Notes: a model not told the origin generated them from the letters alone. A stretch of 64,000 nt of DNA from Dermanyssus gallinae (GCA_003439945.1 QVRM01001067.1:1-64000), one strand, 5' to 3'. Shown: positions 1-12,461, numbered from the stretch's first letter. Made by a program: numbers and translations.

Positions 1-1040
1 AGAGTGAGCGGCATTCGAGATTCGAGAAGAATCGTGGTTGGGCTGAGGTCGGCCCACCTCGCTACGCTGAGCGTGGCCCGCCCGTAGCGAGAGACGAGCA
101 GGTGCCTGCCGACTGCTGATCATGGACACGACCGCAACGACGACGATCATGCCAGAGTGATTGTAAGTAAGATCACTGTTGTGATTGTTGTCGGCGGCGG
201 CGGCACCATCATCATCGCCGCAAGTACATCACCACCACCATCAGTATTACTATCATCATCATTATCATCATTTCATCATCGCGTGTGTTTACTGTGAGTG
301 TTTGCACGTAGCGTTTGCATGCCTAGATTGGTGTACGTATGTGAATACGTCTCTTTGCGGCATATTTGTGTGTGTGTGTTGGCGTGAGGGCGTGTGGTTT
401 TAATTGTATCTGAGGTGACTGCGATGAAGACCATCATCGTGGTAATGGTGATGATGATGATGGTGGTGCGATGATGATGATGATGATGATGGTGTTGGTA
501 GTGACGGTGATGATGTGATGTTGTTTATAATGATGGCGATGTTGTTGTTATAATGACGGTGATGCTGTTGTGATGTGATGATGATGCGCTGCTGCTGATG
601 GCCGTGGTCAATTGTATGAAGGAGTGCTTGAATACGCATACGCACGTAAGTATGCAAACACGTATGTATGTTGTATGTATGTATGTATGTACGTGTGGTA
701 GATGTATGAATATCTGTAATTGTGGTGTATGAATGCTCGGACTAGATCTGGATGTGTATTCGAATGTGTATTTCTGTGTGTCTCCGTGAGTGTGTGAGCG
801 TGTATTTGCTATGTGTGTATGTGTGTTTCAGTGTCTCTCAGCATTGTTGTTGAGGATGCGCGCCGAGTTCATGTGTGCGAAAACCGGTGTGGCGGCCCCG
901 CTGGTTAGTCATCATCTACGCTGTGCGGAGTGCGCCGAGTTCACAACTCGCCTATCTTGGCTCTGCATGCCCACCCCCTCTCCCCCCGTGCTCCCTCCCC
1001 CTTTCCCCCCCTTCGCCCCTATCATATCCTATCTAAAAGC
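1..1040. other. Non-coding, ATG/GT-repeat-rich stretch
   Basis: No supported gene. Imperfect ATG/GTG trinucleotide repeats fill about 420-600, GTAT tetranucleotides lie around 661-690, and GT-rich sequence runs to about 830. Short open frames here are repeats read as His, Tyr or Ser runs. Confidence 0.6.
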
Positions 1041-1049
1041 TAATTCTAC

Positions 1050-1190
1050 CACTACTACTACTACTACTACTACAAATGCTACACTATTCACTGAATACCA
1101 CGCATTGCTTGCATCTATCTCAGCTTCTCTCTCAGCGCGCTTCTTCATGATCTCTCCACCTTTCTCTCTCCTCTCTCTCTCTCTCTCTCA
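1050..1190. repeat. (ACT)n and (CT)n microsatellites
   Basis: An ACT array lies at about 1050-1073. CT-rich sequence at about 1155-1250 contains an uninterrupted CT stretch near 1170-1189. The pyrimidine tract runs into an AG at 1253-1254 and would make a good splice acceptor for the exon-like segment that follows. Confidence 0.85.
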
Positions 1191-1254
1191 TTATTTTGCC
1201 TCCTCTCTCGCTCTCTCCAGCTTGCCTTCCCCTTCTCTTCTTTTCGCGCTTTAG

Positions 1255-1760
1255 CGCACGCTACAAAACGAGTTACCCTTTAGGCAGTCAGTTGCCGAGC
1301 GGTGTCACTGGTTTCATTTCACAAGTGCATTCCAGTGCTCAGGCTCTAGTAGTAACGCCGGACAAAGGCCGACCGGAGGACGGTCCCAACATTACAGCAA
1401 CAACGACAATAACGACAACAACAACAACAACAACGACAATAACGACAACAACAATAACCACAATAAGCCCAGTGTGTTTGTCGCGCCTGCCGTGCAGCAG
1501 GCGCTTCGAGCTGCGGGGGCTTCAAGCCGACACCTCGCCCGCCGTGTCACTCGCGCGTCGGTGTCCAGGCCGCAGCGAGGGACACGAACCAGGCGGTGGC
1601 GGCCCTGTTCGTGGCGGCCGCAGAGATTCTGGACCGGCGTCTCTGGACCGGCAAGCAGCCGGACGCTAAACTGATAGTAGTAAGCCAGTGGCTTTGGCCC
1701 TACCACCGAACATCTGGCCACCGCCACCGCTGCCCTGAGGTTCCAACTTCGTCCACTACT
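1255..1760 (+). CDS. Candidate coding exon, unrecognised (ambiguous frame)
   Basis: I do not recognise this. A long pyrimidine tract ends in AG at 1253-1254. From 1255 two frames stay open to about 1670, one reading a Thr-rich tract and one an Asn-rich tract across the AAC repeat at 1384-1465. A third frame, from about 1557, reads VGVQAAARDTNQAVAALFVA with mostly G or C in third positions, and ends near GTAAGC, a possible donor at about 1761. A minus-strand frame is open as well. The mix of homopolymer tracts and GC-rich unique sequence resembles exons of large regulatory proteins, but with four frames open by composition the reading is uncertain. The frame may change at an unrecognised splice site. 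It could equally be non-coding GC-rich DNA. Confidence 0.22.
1384..1465. repeat. (AAC/GAC/AAT)n imperfect trinucleotide array
   Basis: Imperfect AAC repeat with GAC and AAT variants. It would encode Asn, Thr or Gln runs depending on frame and lies inside the exon-like segment. Confidence 0.85.
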
Positions 1761-1843
1761 CGGTAAGCAAAGTCGAACTAATCCGCAGCAGCCCAGCGGC
1801 GAAGCGAGTGATCAACCAGCTAGTCTACCAAAGATGAAGCCGC

Positions 1844-1919
1844 CCACAACAACAACAACAACAACAACAACAGCAACAATAACAGCAACAACAACAACAG
1901 CAACTGCAACAACAACCAA
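1844..1919. repeat. (AAC)n with AGC interruptions
   Basis: CAA/AAC trinucleotide array with CAG and AAT interruptions. The 90-residue frame at 1834-2106 is this array plus random downstream sequence and has no other support as a gene. Confidence 0.85.
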
Positions 1920-2099
1920 CCGTCAATCGCCAGCGTCGTTCGCGTTTTGGTTGAGTTTATCTTCATCATTGACGTGGTTCGCGGTTAACACGATGTGGCC
2001 ACCACCGTCGTTCAGCCTTTGCTATCGGGCTGTTGTTCTCGCATTCGGTCTGGTCGAAACAAAGACCGAAGCCATTCCAATGGCTGGCTGGCTGGATAA

Positions 2100-2935
2100 T
2101 GGATAGATGACGACACATTCATTGGCCGCGATGACAATTCTTCATCATCCATACTGACGACAGTGGCGACGACCACGGCGTCGTCTATCTAAATACGTGT
2201 AGACTATTAGCTAGACGTTTACTAACTACTACTACTAACTAAAACTTAACTAACTATTGCTCTGCTCTCAGCCAGCATGTAACGTCAACGGAATCGCTCG
2301 CTCTCGCGTTGTTTCATATCAGAACAGACCCCAATTACCACAATCGCGCAACGGAACGGATCGAACCCGTGCTGCACCCCCGTGTCTCCTCTGGTTGGCG
2401 TGTGCATGCACGCACATGCACCCACCGCTACTACCACTACTACTACTACTACTACTACAATATAGCTCTATAACTTTTTCTAACTAGACCCTCACAAAAC
2501 AACCACTGATTCGAATTTCTAGTGCCGCGTCTCCTACAGCAAGGACGCTCGCTCGATGCTATCAATATGCTCGGAGTAGTGCTTAAGCATGGGTAAACGA
2601 TTGCGTATGATTGAAATCACCGAAATCGCTATGGAAGTCGGCGTCCTCTAGCCGGCACGCCTACTGCCGAGCTCGACCAGATAGATGACTGGATACAACA
2701 ATAGAGCGCGTGCGAACTCGGCCTTGTGCAATTGCGGGCTATTGTCTGTGCAATTGCGATTGTTGTAACAAATCTATGTAACGATCGAACCTCGAACCGA
2801 ACGCCCAGATAACGAGCAGGACCAATTAGCACACAACAAATGTGACATTCGTTTTTCCTTCAAAGCGTCACATCAAAGTGTGGTTACAAAAACTTGTACA
2901 TGTACGTATTATCATTAAAATGTTACCTCTCTTTC

Positions 2936-2938
<3 letters not shown>
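2100..2938. other. No gene seen
   Basis: Mixed-composition DNA with short ACT/CTA repeats near 2225-2250 and 2430-2460. No conserved motif was recognised on either strand. Confidence 0.5.
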
Positions 2939-2939
<1 letters not shown>

Positions 2940-2989
<50 letters not shown>

Positions 2990-3007
2990 TATATATATAT
3001 ATATATA
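2940..3007. repeat. (TA)n microsatellite
   Basis: Near-pure TA array interrupted once by an AAT motif at about 2981-2988. Confidence 0.95.
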
Positions 3008-3009
3008 CA

Positions 3010-4292
3010 TAAATATTTCGGATTTAAGACAAATCGCCGTAATAATGAATTGACCAATAAGCAAGAAAGCTGGACGTTCCCCAATACGTACATTCAGGTA
3101 GTAAAATACTATATATACCAACGCATAGCACATGCCTGAGATGCGGCCGCCAGTTTAACGATTTAACGATGTATGGGCATGCGTATGAGAGCTCCTCCGC
3201 CTAAAAGCATGGGTCAATCTGGCAAATTGTAATGTCTCATAGTACCCAGTAGTACTTGCAACCCGTCACAAGCCAAACTCTCAACTGTACGCTGTGTGCG
3301 GACAAGTCAACCCATAGTGTGAATAGTAAACAGTTGTCGACAAAAAGCGCAATATTAATACACAAAGTAAGTTTGAAATTATTTCTAGACCACGTATTTC
3401 TTTTGCTTATTATGCCCTACCCCATGCATTCGGAGAAGTCATGGTTAGACGCGTACCGAACGGCGGGAAACCTGGCTAGAATACTTCAACAAAAAAAGAG
3501 CGGCTGGAACCTGCAGCGGCTGAGATAAATCAATCTGAAACAGAGCGTTTTTCAAGCTCCCCCAATTAACAGAAGGGTAGCAACGAACCCGAGACTCGAA
3601 CTCGACTTGACGAAGCCATCAGCTTTGATCTGCCATCCTTCCCTCGGAGAGTCCCTCGGAGGCTCTCTCCACTTCAGCTACTTAAATAGGCGCCTACACA
3701 CCGGCGGCAGGAGGCAGTGCACATATGCACATACACGCGTATATATAGTCGACACAGAACGCTAATTAACAGAACCAAATTAAGACAAAACCCTGGGGAA
3801 CAAACGGCCACCACGAAGGCCGGCCGGCCGGCTGGCCGTGCAGCTCTATTGTAGCCAACAGCCGTTCGCCTTTTGCCAAGCGATCTGCCCGAAGTTCTCT
3901 ACGGAGGCATAGGCATTCGTCTCTCTGGAGAACACCGACTCATCGAATACCAACCACCGGGGATGGATCACAATGCCGTACATTGTCGGATGTAGGTCGT
4001 GCGCACGCACACAGGTCTATGCATTATATAAACTGCATTTTTTGGAGTAATCGTAGTCGAAATAGATACACATGTATCTAGATTTCGGCCTAAGTGGACG
4101 ACAGAAAGCGTGTGAAAAAGTGTGTGTATTGTTGATCTTTTTTTCAACAATGCATGTAATTCGGTGGTACGCACTATCAAATGGCAAACGAAGGCCACCA
4201 TTTTTTTTCATCAGTCAAACAATATTTGACCATTCAGCACGATTGCATTCTTGCTATCTGAAGTAGCGTTATAGCGCAATACACACGCTTTT

Positions 4293-4299
<7 letters not shown>
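3010..4299. other. No gene seen; possible tRNA-like T-arm on minus strand
   Basis: Unannotatable single-copy DNA. At about 3589-3606, read on the minus strand, TCGAG-TTCGAGT-CTCGG forms a five-pair T-arm with one wobble and a B-box-like core. The rest of a tRNA fold is not convincing, so this is at most a decayed tRNA or SINE head. Confidence 0.35.

Positions 4300-4300
<1 letters not shown>

Positions 4301-4328
<28 letters not shown>
4301..4328. repeat. (AT)n microsatellite
   Basis: Pure AT array of about 28 bases after an ACAC run. Confidence 0.95.
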
Positions 4329-4329
<1 letters not shown>

Positions 4330-4332
<3 letters not shown>

Positions 4333-5300
4333 ACGCTAACTGATGTTAACCTTAAATATTAAATTGGCTCGATTCTAGCGTATGCATGCCAGCAACACGC
4401 AAATAACTCGTTGTTTGTTTTAACTTTTACTAAAATAGAACGAGACTTTGCTAAGTTAGGTAGTTAGACGGCCGGTTGCCCTAGTACACCTTAATGATGG
4501 TAGTTGCACCGTCACCACGTCAAGGGCCGTTGCCGTCTGAGTCTATTGTATGGGCACTTGCGCACGTAATTATTTTAGATGAATGTCTGCTTGAATATAT
4601 ATATATATACATGGTTTACCTGTGCATATTACGATATACATGCCGAGCGTGCATATCTGCTGCGAACCTTACCTAGGTGTACATGATTCCGGTCGAACGA
4701 TATCTCGTTGCGAGCTTTCTGTTCGGACGACACACAACCGATTGCTTGTTGCTTGCGAACTACAATTGCGCGTTTATAAGATCCAAGTTCCACGAGGAGG
4801 CCGGTGATAATGAAGGCAATGATTTATAACACGCTCACTTAGGTTTAGCTCACAACACGATTCGGTTACACCGACGCGTTATTCTCTCTTGTAGTCGTTG
4901 TAGTCATTGTAGTCGCAGTCGCATAAGTAGTAAATGTACACAAACACTTGAACTTCGCGTGGTGCTGCTGAACACCTGCCCTGCTAAACAACACAGACAG
5001 CAGCCTTAATTGAGCTTGAGGTTGAGCTTCTGAACAGGAGGGCAGACTGCCCGAAGGTAAGTTGGAAGGAAAAGTCGATACGTGGTGTTCGACCTGTTAC
5101 ACCAACCACCGGTTTACTTCGGTTCTTTACCTTCTTCTTCTACTACTACTTCTTCTTCCCTAGCTCGTCGGTAAGGCGTAGAAAAGATACATATCTTGAA
5201 TCTCTATCTGTGCCTCCCTCTCTCTCTCTCTTTTCTCGCGCGCACGCCCGGTTTCGACCGTTGCCAAGGGGCAACGCTGCTTGCGCTCGCGAGCGTGTGT
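4330..5300. other. No gene seen
   Basis: Short TA repeats at about 4594-4609, CTT/CTA repeats at about 5124-5160 and CT repeats at 5215-5232. No protein motif was recognised. Confidence 0.5.
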
Positions 5301-5424
5301 AGGTCGTTGTGGTGATGGGAGTTCTGTGCACGATGCACGATGCATGCATGCCTGCCTGCCTGCAAGCAAGAATGCCTAGGTGCGTGCGCTGTACCAGACT
5401 ATCTTTATCCCTTGCAGCATCTTC

Positions 5425-5872
5425 TCGCTTGCAGCCGGCGGATCCTCGAGCGGATCCTGAACTGGAGGCAGTCGTCCCCTCACCCTCGGCGGCCAACCTG
5501 CACAGCAGCCTCCTGTGTGTCCGGACCCTGCTGGCCAGGGCACGGGGCCTGCCAACATCAACAACAGCCCAAAATACCCTACGGCACGTCGAAGCAGTGC
5601 CGAACCTCCCAGTGGCCCCACCAGCTTAAGGCTTAGAGTTGGAGTTGGGACGGGGGGGGGGGGGTGACGAGAGGCCAGAGCCCATCATGACGACGACGAC
5701 GAGAACATCATCAACAACAACAACAATAACAACAACAACAACAGCCGCATCAGTAGTAGTAGTAGTACTAACGTCAACACCGCCACAACAACAACAACCA
5801 CCACATCTTGCATCTTGCAGAGCTTTTCCAATTTACATCAACAAACCTTTGCATGTGAAAAGAAGAAACTGA
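5425..5872 (+). CDS. Candidate exon-like GC-rich segment, unrecognised
   Basis: I do not recognise a product. Two CTTGCAG acceptor-like sites (near 5407-5414 and 5425-5432) precede a GC-rich block. Three plus-strand frames are open for 170-400 bases. One (to 5636) has mostly G/C third positions and reads RRILERILNWRQ. Another (about 5460-5869) reads a Pro/Gln/Asn/Ser-rich protein including PANINNSPKYPTARRSSAEP and then Thr tracts from repeats. Low-complexity tails like this occur in disordered regions of developmental proteins. No clear donor site was found and the frames compete, so the segment may be a decayed or non-coding GC-rich island. Confidence 0.2.
5651..5810. repeat. G-run and GAC/AAC/AGT trinucleotide arrays
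   Basis: A G homopolymer (about 5650-5664) is followed by GAC, ATC, AAC, AGT and AAC/ACC trinucleotide repeats. Confidence 0.85.
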
Positions 5873-5879
5873 TTTGACA

Positions 5880-8400
5880 GTTAAAGTAAACAACAAATAC
5901 ATCGACTTTTTGACATCGACCCATTCCGTGTAGGCGTTACACGAAAAGTAATATTATTCTTTAGCACAGTTTTTTTTCGTCACCTCAACGCGATGCTATG
6001 GATTACATATTCTCAGAGCGCCACCTGAAGAACCTACCACTTTGCTATTGCACACACGGTGGTAAGAAGCATCGAGGCACGTGCTGTATGTAGATCTGAA
6101 CTACTAATACGTAAACGATCTGTGTCGGTATTAGCATAGTGGTTCAATCAACTTAGCTAGTCCTGCATAATTTTGCAGCATAGCTGGTCTATTTAGTTTG
6201 CAAGTTCGCGCTGCATTGACCATTGATTTCGTTTCTGAATACGAACGTGAAAATGCAAAGCTAGGCATCACGGGATCGCCGGATTTTGCACACTACACAC
6301 TTCATGCACTACTATTCCTCGTCCGCTCGCCACATTATATGTCTTTCTCGGCTTCCTCTGAAAGACACCCAACGATTAGAACACGCTGGTGTGTCTAAGT
6401 TCTTCGTCAAATCACTCTCTCATGTGCTTGCAATTGCACATTTGCATGTGAAGTAATGGCTACGGCTAGTCATATCACTAAATCACTTCTATTTTCACTG
6501 CCACTTTTACAAGACAAAACATTGCATATGCTCTAAACGAAACGTGTCGTTGTTTGTGTAATAGGCGTCTACCGGCGATACCTATTGAATCCTGCCCATT
6601 CCTTCTCTGTATAGAAGGAAATGAGTGCTGTGGCGTCCTGCTAACTCTGCGATGAATTACCGCTGATCATTGGTCTGGGAATGCCGGCAGGAATCGTCTG
6701 CTGAGAGCGGCTGCAAAGCATGCCATTACGCGTTCCGATTACGGCTGTAACGCGATAAGACTGGACGGCTGGACGACGTCGACGGCGCGACTGACCAGTG
6801 AAGGCGGCGGGCGAGTGAACCCCGGTGCCATCGGTGCCCCGTCTAGGCCACTGAGTCAGTGGTTCCTGTAGGGCAAAGCCAGCAGATACCCGATAACTAA
6901 CAGTTTATGGCGCCCCATTTTATATGATGGCGCCAGCCCTGCGTGAGGGTTGGTTTCGCATCGGCGTCTCTCGGCGTCCTCCTCGACCCCCGAGTTTGTG
7001 GCCGACCTAACGAACTCTCCGTGGATTCGGATGCGCCCCGGCTGCATTTGGCCACTTACGAGCGATCGCGCGCTTGCCATGGTTGTCGTCTGGTCCAAGC
7101 AAGGGGTTTGTCACAAACGTCGTACTGGGGCGTGAATCGCTGCGATGTCGGCAACGGTCGGATAGATAGCTGTGGATTAGACGTCTTAACGACGACCTTG
7201 GCGTTAGTTAGTATAGCCTATCACTGCAACTCATAGGAGATCATGGGTGTGGGACCCGGCACGAACAAGGCTTTTCAGGAGAGGATCATGTCGTTAACGT
7301 CGGAGAGATCAGTGTAACGACAACACTCCGATGCGAACACGACACACGGATAGCATTTTTGTTGGATTGAGTCGCCAGGGCACTGTCGAGACGAGCATCG
7401 ACATCTGCACATTTCTCGAAAACAAACATATCGTATCGTCAGCATCTCGCACAAAACAACACCAACGAAAACATGCCCTCCCTTCAAGGGCCCAGGATTA
7501 CTCGATACCTACTCCGCATATGCCTAGTGATTGCCTCCCAATTTTAGTTACTGAGCTGGTCTGGGGAAAACTATCAATTCCGAAAAACAATCGGCACAAG
7601 GGCTTTGTGTATTGCTCGTAACTTTGCTGTGTCTCGTGCCACAATCGTATCAAACATTTTGCCCTCACCGCCATTTCCACTCTCGAATTTTATATTCACA
7701 CTCAGTTAGTTTCACGAACGTATATTTTCAAACAAATTATTCAGCACACCATCTCAACAATAGCAGCATTAAAATAGCATGAATATGGTTGTTACTCGCT
7801 AACGCTTGAAATTGGTACGCCAGGGAAGCATCCAGTACTTGCTGCAATGCGAATTAGTAAAGCTACATGAATAACAAGGACATGGATAGTACATTGTATC
7901 TTTTGACAACTCCAATGTGAGTACAGCTACGTAACAGAAAAGTATAGCATCAATAGATAGTTTTTCTAAACAAAACAATTTGATTTGCAATGCGTTAAGA
8001 TATTCCTACTTGCTAATCATTTATGAACGATTGTAATGAACAAATTGTGTATAAGTCGCAAGACAATGCGCACTATATTAGTTTTTCACTTGTTAGTGCT
8101 GTGCTTTAGCCCTCTAGAGAATTTAGCGCTCACACAACACCTATATTAAATTCACAACGCATCTGATACTACGAAGTGCTATATCTATCGAGTACTTGTC
8201 GTCTCAGTAGTACCACAAAAAAGGTCACGCAGCCCTCAATTTTTTCTAGGGTAATTTGCTGCTCCACCGAGAATAAAATCGGTGGAGAATAAAATATATG
8301 AAGAACTCAAACTCCAGCAGCAGCAGCAAGAACATTATTATCGACTAAAACTCTCCATAAAACGAATAGTACTTCTTCAACTTCTTCTTCTGTGATGAAA
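5880..8400. other. No gene seen
   Basis: About 2.5 kb of mixed-composition DNA. Open frames at 6856-7098 (minus), 6943-7236 and 7331-7621 (plus) are under 100 residues and overlap on both strands. I recognise no domain in any of them. Confidence 0.5.
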
Positions 8401-8406
8401 CCAAAT

Positions 8407-8417
8407 GTTATTATTAA

Positions 8418-8500
<83 letters not shown>

Positions 8501-8513
8501 TATATTATTATTT
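8407..8513. repeat. (ATT)n microsatellite, about 105 bp
   Basis: Nearly pure ATT array with slight imperfections at both ends. Confidence 0.95.
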
Positions 8514-8519
8514 GAAAAC

Positions 8520-9265
8520 AGCACACTCTCGTTTGGGTAGATCCACTTAGCATTCGTTTATGCGTTGACTTATTTATGACCGTGCGTGCGACCTCTGGCT
8601 GACTATATAGTTCACACGCGACGCGCAGCAATTGGGTCTCTTGAACTTTAGACCGAGTCCGTTATAACTATAGACGTTTGATAAGACTTTAGACACCGAA
8701 GCAGGTCGGACGCAAAGCATTGCTGCTACAGCACTAGAGCATTGCCCTGCCCTAAGTTTCAGTTGTTGTTGTTGGCGGTGTACACGTATACTGCCTACAA
8801 GGGACGATTATACTGCACGGGGACCTGTCACCATTATTATTACTGTTATTATCGCGGGCAGCGTGCAGTAGCGCGCTTGTCGAAACGCCATCGTCTCGCC
8901 ACAAGAGCGGCGGTGGTGGCTAGAGGAAAGCGCTGGAGGACAGGACAGAGGATGTAAAGCTAATTAGGTTTAAAAATAGTTGAAATCTTATAAATGTAAT
9001 TACGTCGCTATTGCAAGCTGTCTGCAACATTCACCCTCGCCCGGCGACAGCCTCTGGACGATTGGTCGATGACAGATGATTGAAATTCTCACAGTGCTGC
9101 ATTAGTTCAAAGCGTGCTCGCTAATAGTGTTACGTGTATCTATCTATCTATCTCTATATATATATATATAGAAAATATTGTGATGATTTATTAATCATTT
9201 ACAATACGTTTGCACACTCGGCAGTGCTCGCCTTAATAAAAATGGTGGTAAAAAGGTGTCACGTG
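8520..9265. other. No gene seen; TCTA/TA repeat at 9138-9171
   Basis: Single-copy DNA. A TCTA tetranucleotide run grades into a short TA array at about 9138-9171. Confidence 0.5.
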
Positions 9266-9268
9266 AAG

Positions 9269-9583
9269 TTAAGAGTCAGTTGTCCGTGTCCTTGCTTGAT
9301 GGTAGCCCCCGCTCTTATGGACCCGGTGCGAGCGATATATCCTCAAGGTTCCTTGCAAAGTTAAAACGGTGAGATCCATAAGATTCCTCTTCGTGACGCC
9401 GAGCCCCAAGAGCGTCCTCGCAGATTTGGAGTCCCATACACCACTCATAGAGATAGTGATGGATCCGAATCTGCGAGGTTTTTGCGGGTAGGGGAGCGCC
9501 GCTCTTAGGAACTCGACGTCATATATATCTGCATTATTACCCCTGGTCCCGAACGTCTCATAGCGTAGCGCGGCTAGTCCCAC
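9269..9583 (-). mobile_element. Possible LINE 3'-domain fragment
   Basis: The minus-strand frame is open for 104 residues and begins with GLAALRYETFGTRG, followed by an ALPYPQKPRRFG stretch. This resembles the region just after the C-terminal zinc-knuckle-like motif of jockey/R1-type LINE ORF2 proteins, where a 'CPAL..LR...FG' pattern is common. The Cys and His residues that would confirm it are absent or lie in decayed upstream sequence (about 9583-9650). No reverse transcriptase motif is visible nearby. It may be a truncated, inverted LINE tail or a chance open frame. Confidence 0.25.
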
Positions 9584-9678
9584 TGTTCAAGAAAAACACT
9601 TAGCTAGGTAGTGCGTCAATGTTGTCTTGTATAGCCAGCAGAATAGACACGCCGACAACGATTAAATGAAGCTTGGTC

Positions 9679-9710
9679 CTATATGTTGATCCATTTGAGT
9701 CAACATATAG
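9679..9710. repeat. Short inverted repeat (11-bp arms)
   Basis: CTATATGTTGA at 9679-9689 is the exact reverse complement of TCAACATATAG at 9700-9710, with a 10-base loop. It could form a small hairpin; no function is evident. Confidence 0.7.
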
Positions 9711-9719
9711 AAGGGTTGT

Positions 9720-10120
9720 TATCTGTGTGTAAGAGAGGCCGGGGAAAAAGAAAAAGGAAGGAGGAAAAATAGGAAACGCTCAAAAATTCTGCCCTCCTAG
9801 CAAACGTATTAAAAATGAGCTGAGTTTGCTAGTGACTCTGATAACAAAGAGCAAAGAAAGATAACCCCTTTAACTCCTGATCAAAGGGATATCTCTCTCG
9901 GTTTCACTATTGTTCCATTTTCGTCTCTCATTGTCACCATTTTCCCCCTCATTTTCATCATCGTCTTCCTCCTCGATTGGGCAACCGGGTCCCGATATAG
10001 CTCCGTAAGACAGAGGCTTAGAGCAGTGGTAGTGATGACGGGAAAGTCAGTTGAAGTGCCAGTACCGTAGCCATATCCGTAGTAGTAGTAGTGTAGTAGC
10101 GGGGGTTCGGGCCCCACCGT
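9720..10120. other. No gene seen
   Basis: A purine-rich tract (about 9730-9775) is followed by single-copy DNA with short AGT repeats near 10080-10098. Confidence 0.5.
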
Positions 10121-10123
10121 TGC

Positions 10124-10212
10124 ATATTGTATTTATGGGGGTCCGTCCATGAAGCAATGCGAAAAGCAGTCCGGTGGACGTTAAATCTTGGCTGAGGGTC
10201 AGCCCGAAAACT
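10124..10212 (+). repeat. Dispersed repeat family copy 1 (partial)
   Basis: This matches, with scattered substitutions, the first half of the two repeats at 19746-19925 and 19970-20144. Shared landmarks in order are GTATTTATGGGG, GAAGCAATGCGAAA, AGCAGTCC, GGACGTTAAAT and GGCTGAGGGT followed by GCCCGAAAA. The second half of the element is missing or too diverged. No open frame is shared, so this looks like a non-autonomous element (SINE or MITE) or a fragment of a larger one. Confidence 0.75.
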
Positions 10213-10224
10213 TTACTTTCTTTT

Positions 10225-10315
10225 AAGTAGTAGTAGTAGCAATAGTAGTGTAGTTGTTGCTGTTGCTGCTACGAGTATTTTTGCAGTAATAGTAATAATA
10301 ATCATCATCATCATC
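10225..10315. repeat. AGT/GTT/ATC trinucleotide repeats
   Basis: Short AGT, GTTGCT, AAT and ATC repeats in a row. Confidence 0.75.
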
Positions 10316-10319
10316 AGAA

Positions 10320-11640
10320 TGTGTAAGAATAGCGCAGATTGTAGTGAAATATATCTAGACAGCACTGAGCAAGAATACATCATATATGCTATACGTTGCC
10401 GTAAATTACAGTCGTCTGACTATTATTAACGATGGCAGACGCTACCCTTCCCGCTGTGTTTGATCTGGTTGAACTGGTTGCGTCTCGCTGCGAAACGTAG
10501 CTCTCCAAGCATAGAGAACGGCGAAACGACTGCCGGACTCCGTACGACTCCGTCCAGTCTCCTAACTAGACGATACTTCTTCAAACAGTAGGTAAGACGA
10601 CTCCGACATCCGCCTTGATTGGCCGCCACGGAGCGGTTCTTTGCGGTTGGAGCAACGATTCCATGTTCCATTGCCCTGTTCTTTGCTCGTGCCCTCTTCG
10701 CTTCGTTCTAGCGGGGCACGCAAGCACAATACACACGATGCTCGTGGATGCACGTAAACCCAAACTTCAACAAACAAATAGCTTAATAGACATCGTCAGG
10801 CCAAGAGGGAAACAACAGAATATAACAGAAGACGAACGACGAACTGCGATAAGGGCACTTCACACACGGTGTCTAGTGGCGTGAGATCGCTTGATAACGA
10901 CAAAGATTAAGCAACGACAAATAACAAAAGAAAATTTGCATCACTCCGTCACCACGACGGGAGCCCGCTCGGGACCTTTGCTATCCGGCGGCAGGACACA
11001 GCCCGACCGACGCGCAGGCACACCGCGAGATTCGGCCGCCCGCTCTCCGAGGCCGCCGCAGAATCGGGACACAGAATGAAAACCATGAGTAATTGGATAA
11101 TTCATTAATTAGTGCGAGTCGGGCTAGCTTGTCCGGGGGGGGCTGGTCAGCGATCCGCGAGCAGCCGGAGCGTTCATTTAGACAAGCGTAATGAATAGCG
11201 AGTGCCGACCGTGGCCAGCACAAGTTGGATTGGATATGAATCATGTGCGAAATGGTGCAACTTGGAAGTGGTGGCACGCGGGACTGAACCACGAACGGTG
11301 TCGTGGCCCTACCAAACAAGTGCTTTTGACCGTCGGAAACAATCGCGCGTGTCTGTGTTTAAAAATACACTCAAAAGACGAAACCACAAACCAGAAGCAG
11401 AAGTCTTCGCCGCCACTCTGCAGCACTTCTACGAAACGAGCACGTCGTGCACGCGCTACGTGATAAGGCCAAATTAGTCCTTATCGTAGCTCTACGTTGC
11501 TGAACAGACAAGCTTGCTAAGATTGCCGTCCTAGATCGAGAATCTTTCAGTTTTACAGGCTTACCTGAAACGCAAAAATACAGTAATATTTTAGTACGAC
11601 CGATTTATTGTATATAAATAGTAGGTAACTTAGACTTTAC
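10320..11640. other. No gene seen
   Basis: Overlapping frames on both strands at 10562-10884 and 10981-11477 are all under 115 residues. They show no recognised domain and no consistent codon signal. Confidence 0.5.
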
Positions 11641-11642
<2 letters not shown>

Positions 11643-11681
<39 letters not shown>

Positions 11682-11716
11682 ACGGTATTCTCAGTCAACT
11701 AAAGTTGACTGAGAAT
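11643..11716. repeat. (TA)n array followed by perfect 14-bp hairpin
   Basis: The TA array (11643-11679) is followed by ATTCTCAGTCAACT (11687-11700), whose exact reverse complement lies at 11703-11716. Only two bases separate the arms, so the hairpin is near-perfect. Such juxtaposed palindromes occur in MITE-like elements, but no target-site duplication was identified. Confidence 0.85.
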
Positions 11717-11946
11717 CGGTATGTGTATTTAAAACGCACCATAAAATACACTGGTGCATAACTATGGGCCAGCTATTTACCGAAGTCGAATTCTAGTATC
11801 CCATGAGAGAAGACAGAGAAATAAAACGAGCAATTAACCTGCTCCGTTCGTTACAAAGGCTAATTCATTAATTTCACTTGGTAGTAGTACGCTTGCATAT
11901 TGCTCAGACGCATGTACGAGAATATATGAGTACATACACACACTTA

Positions 11947-11947
11947 T

Positions 11948-12035
<88 letters not shown>

Positions 12036-12054
12036 ATATATATACTGATCTCCC
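11947..12054. repeat. (TA)n array, two blocks
   Basis: Two TA blocks, each followed by an AAGATATATA motif, so the array itself appears duplicated. Confidence 0.95.
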
Positions 12055-12203
12055 TACTACCGTTGCATCTTCCTTTTATCTTAGCAGGTAAACGTTTGAT
12101 ATGAGCAAACCGTCTGTTTGGCTTGGATGAACAGCAAGTGCGTCTATTCGAAAAGTTAGCTGCCGCTGACCTATAGCAATCAAATAGTCACAGTCGAAGC
12201 GTT

Positions 12204-12222
12204 CGTAGTAGTAGTAGTAATA

Positions 12223-12253
<31 letters not shown>

Positions 12254-12430
12254 CAGTAATCGTACTTTACTTTAATAGTGTAATCGTAGTGACCCGTAGT
12301 CGCATTTAAAGCGTCGACACTGTCGGAAAGACACGTTTGTCGGGCACGTCCGCCGCCAGCAGTACAACAAAGCACACAGGCCGGGCGAGTTGTTAGAACT
12401 AGCCGCATAGATGTAGCCGCAGTACTCGTC

Positions 12431-12461
<31 letters not shown>

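Noticed and set aside
2940..3007. TA-rich sequences as TATA promoters
   Set aside because: They are long pure TA microsatellites occurring dozens of times in the window, with no associated gene start.
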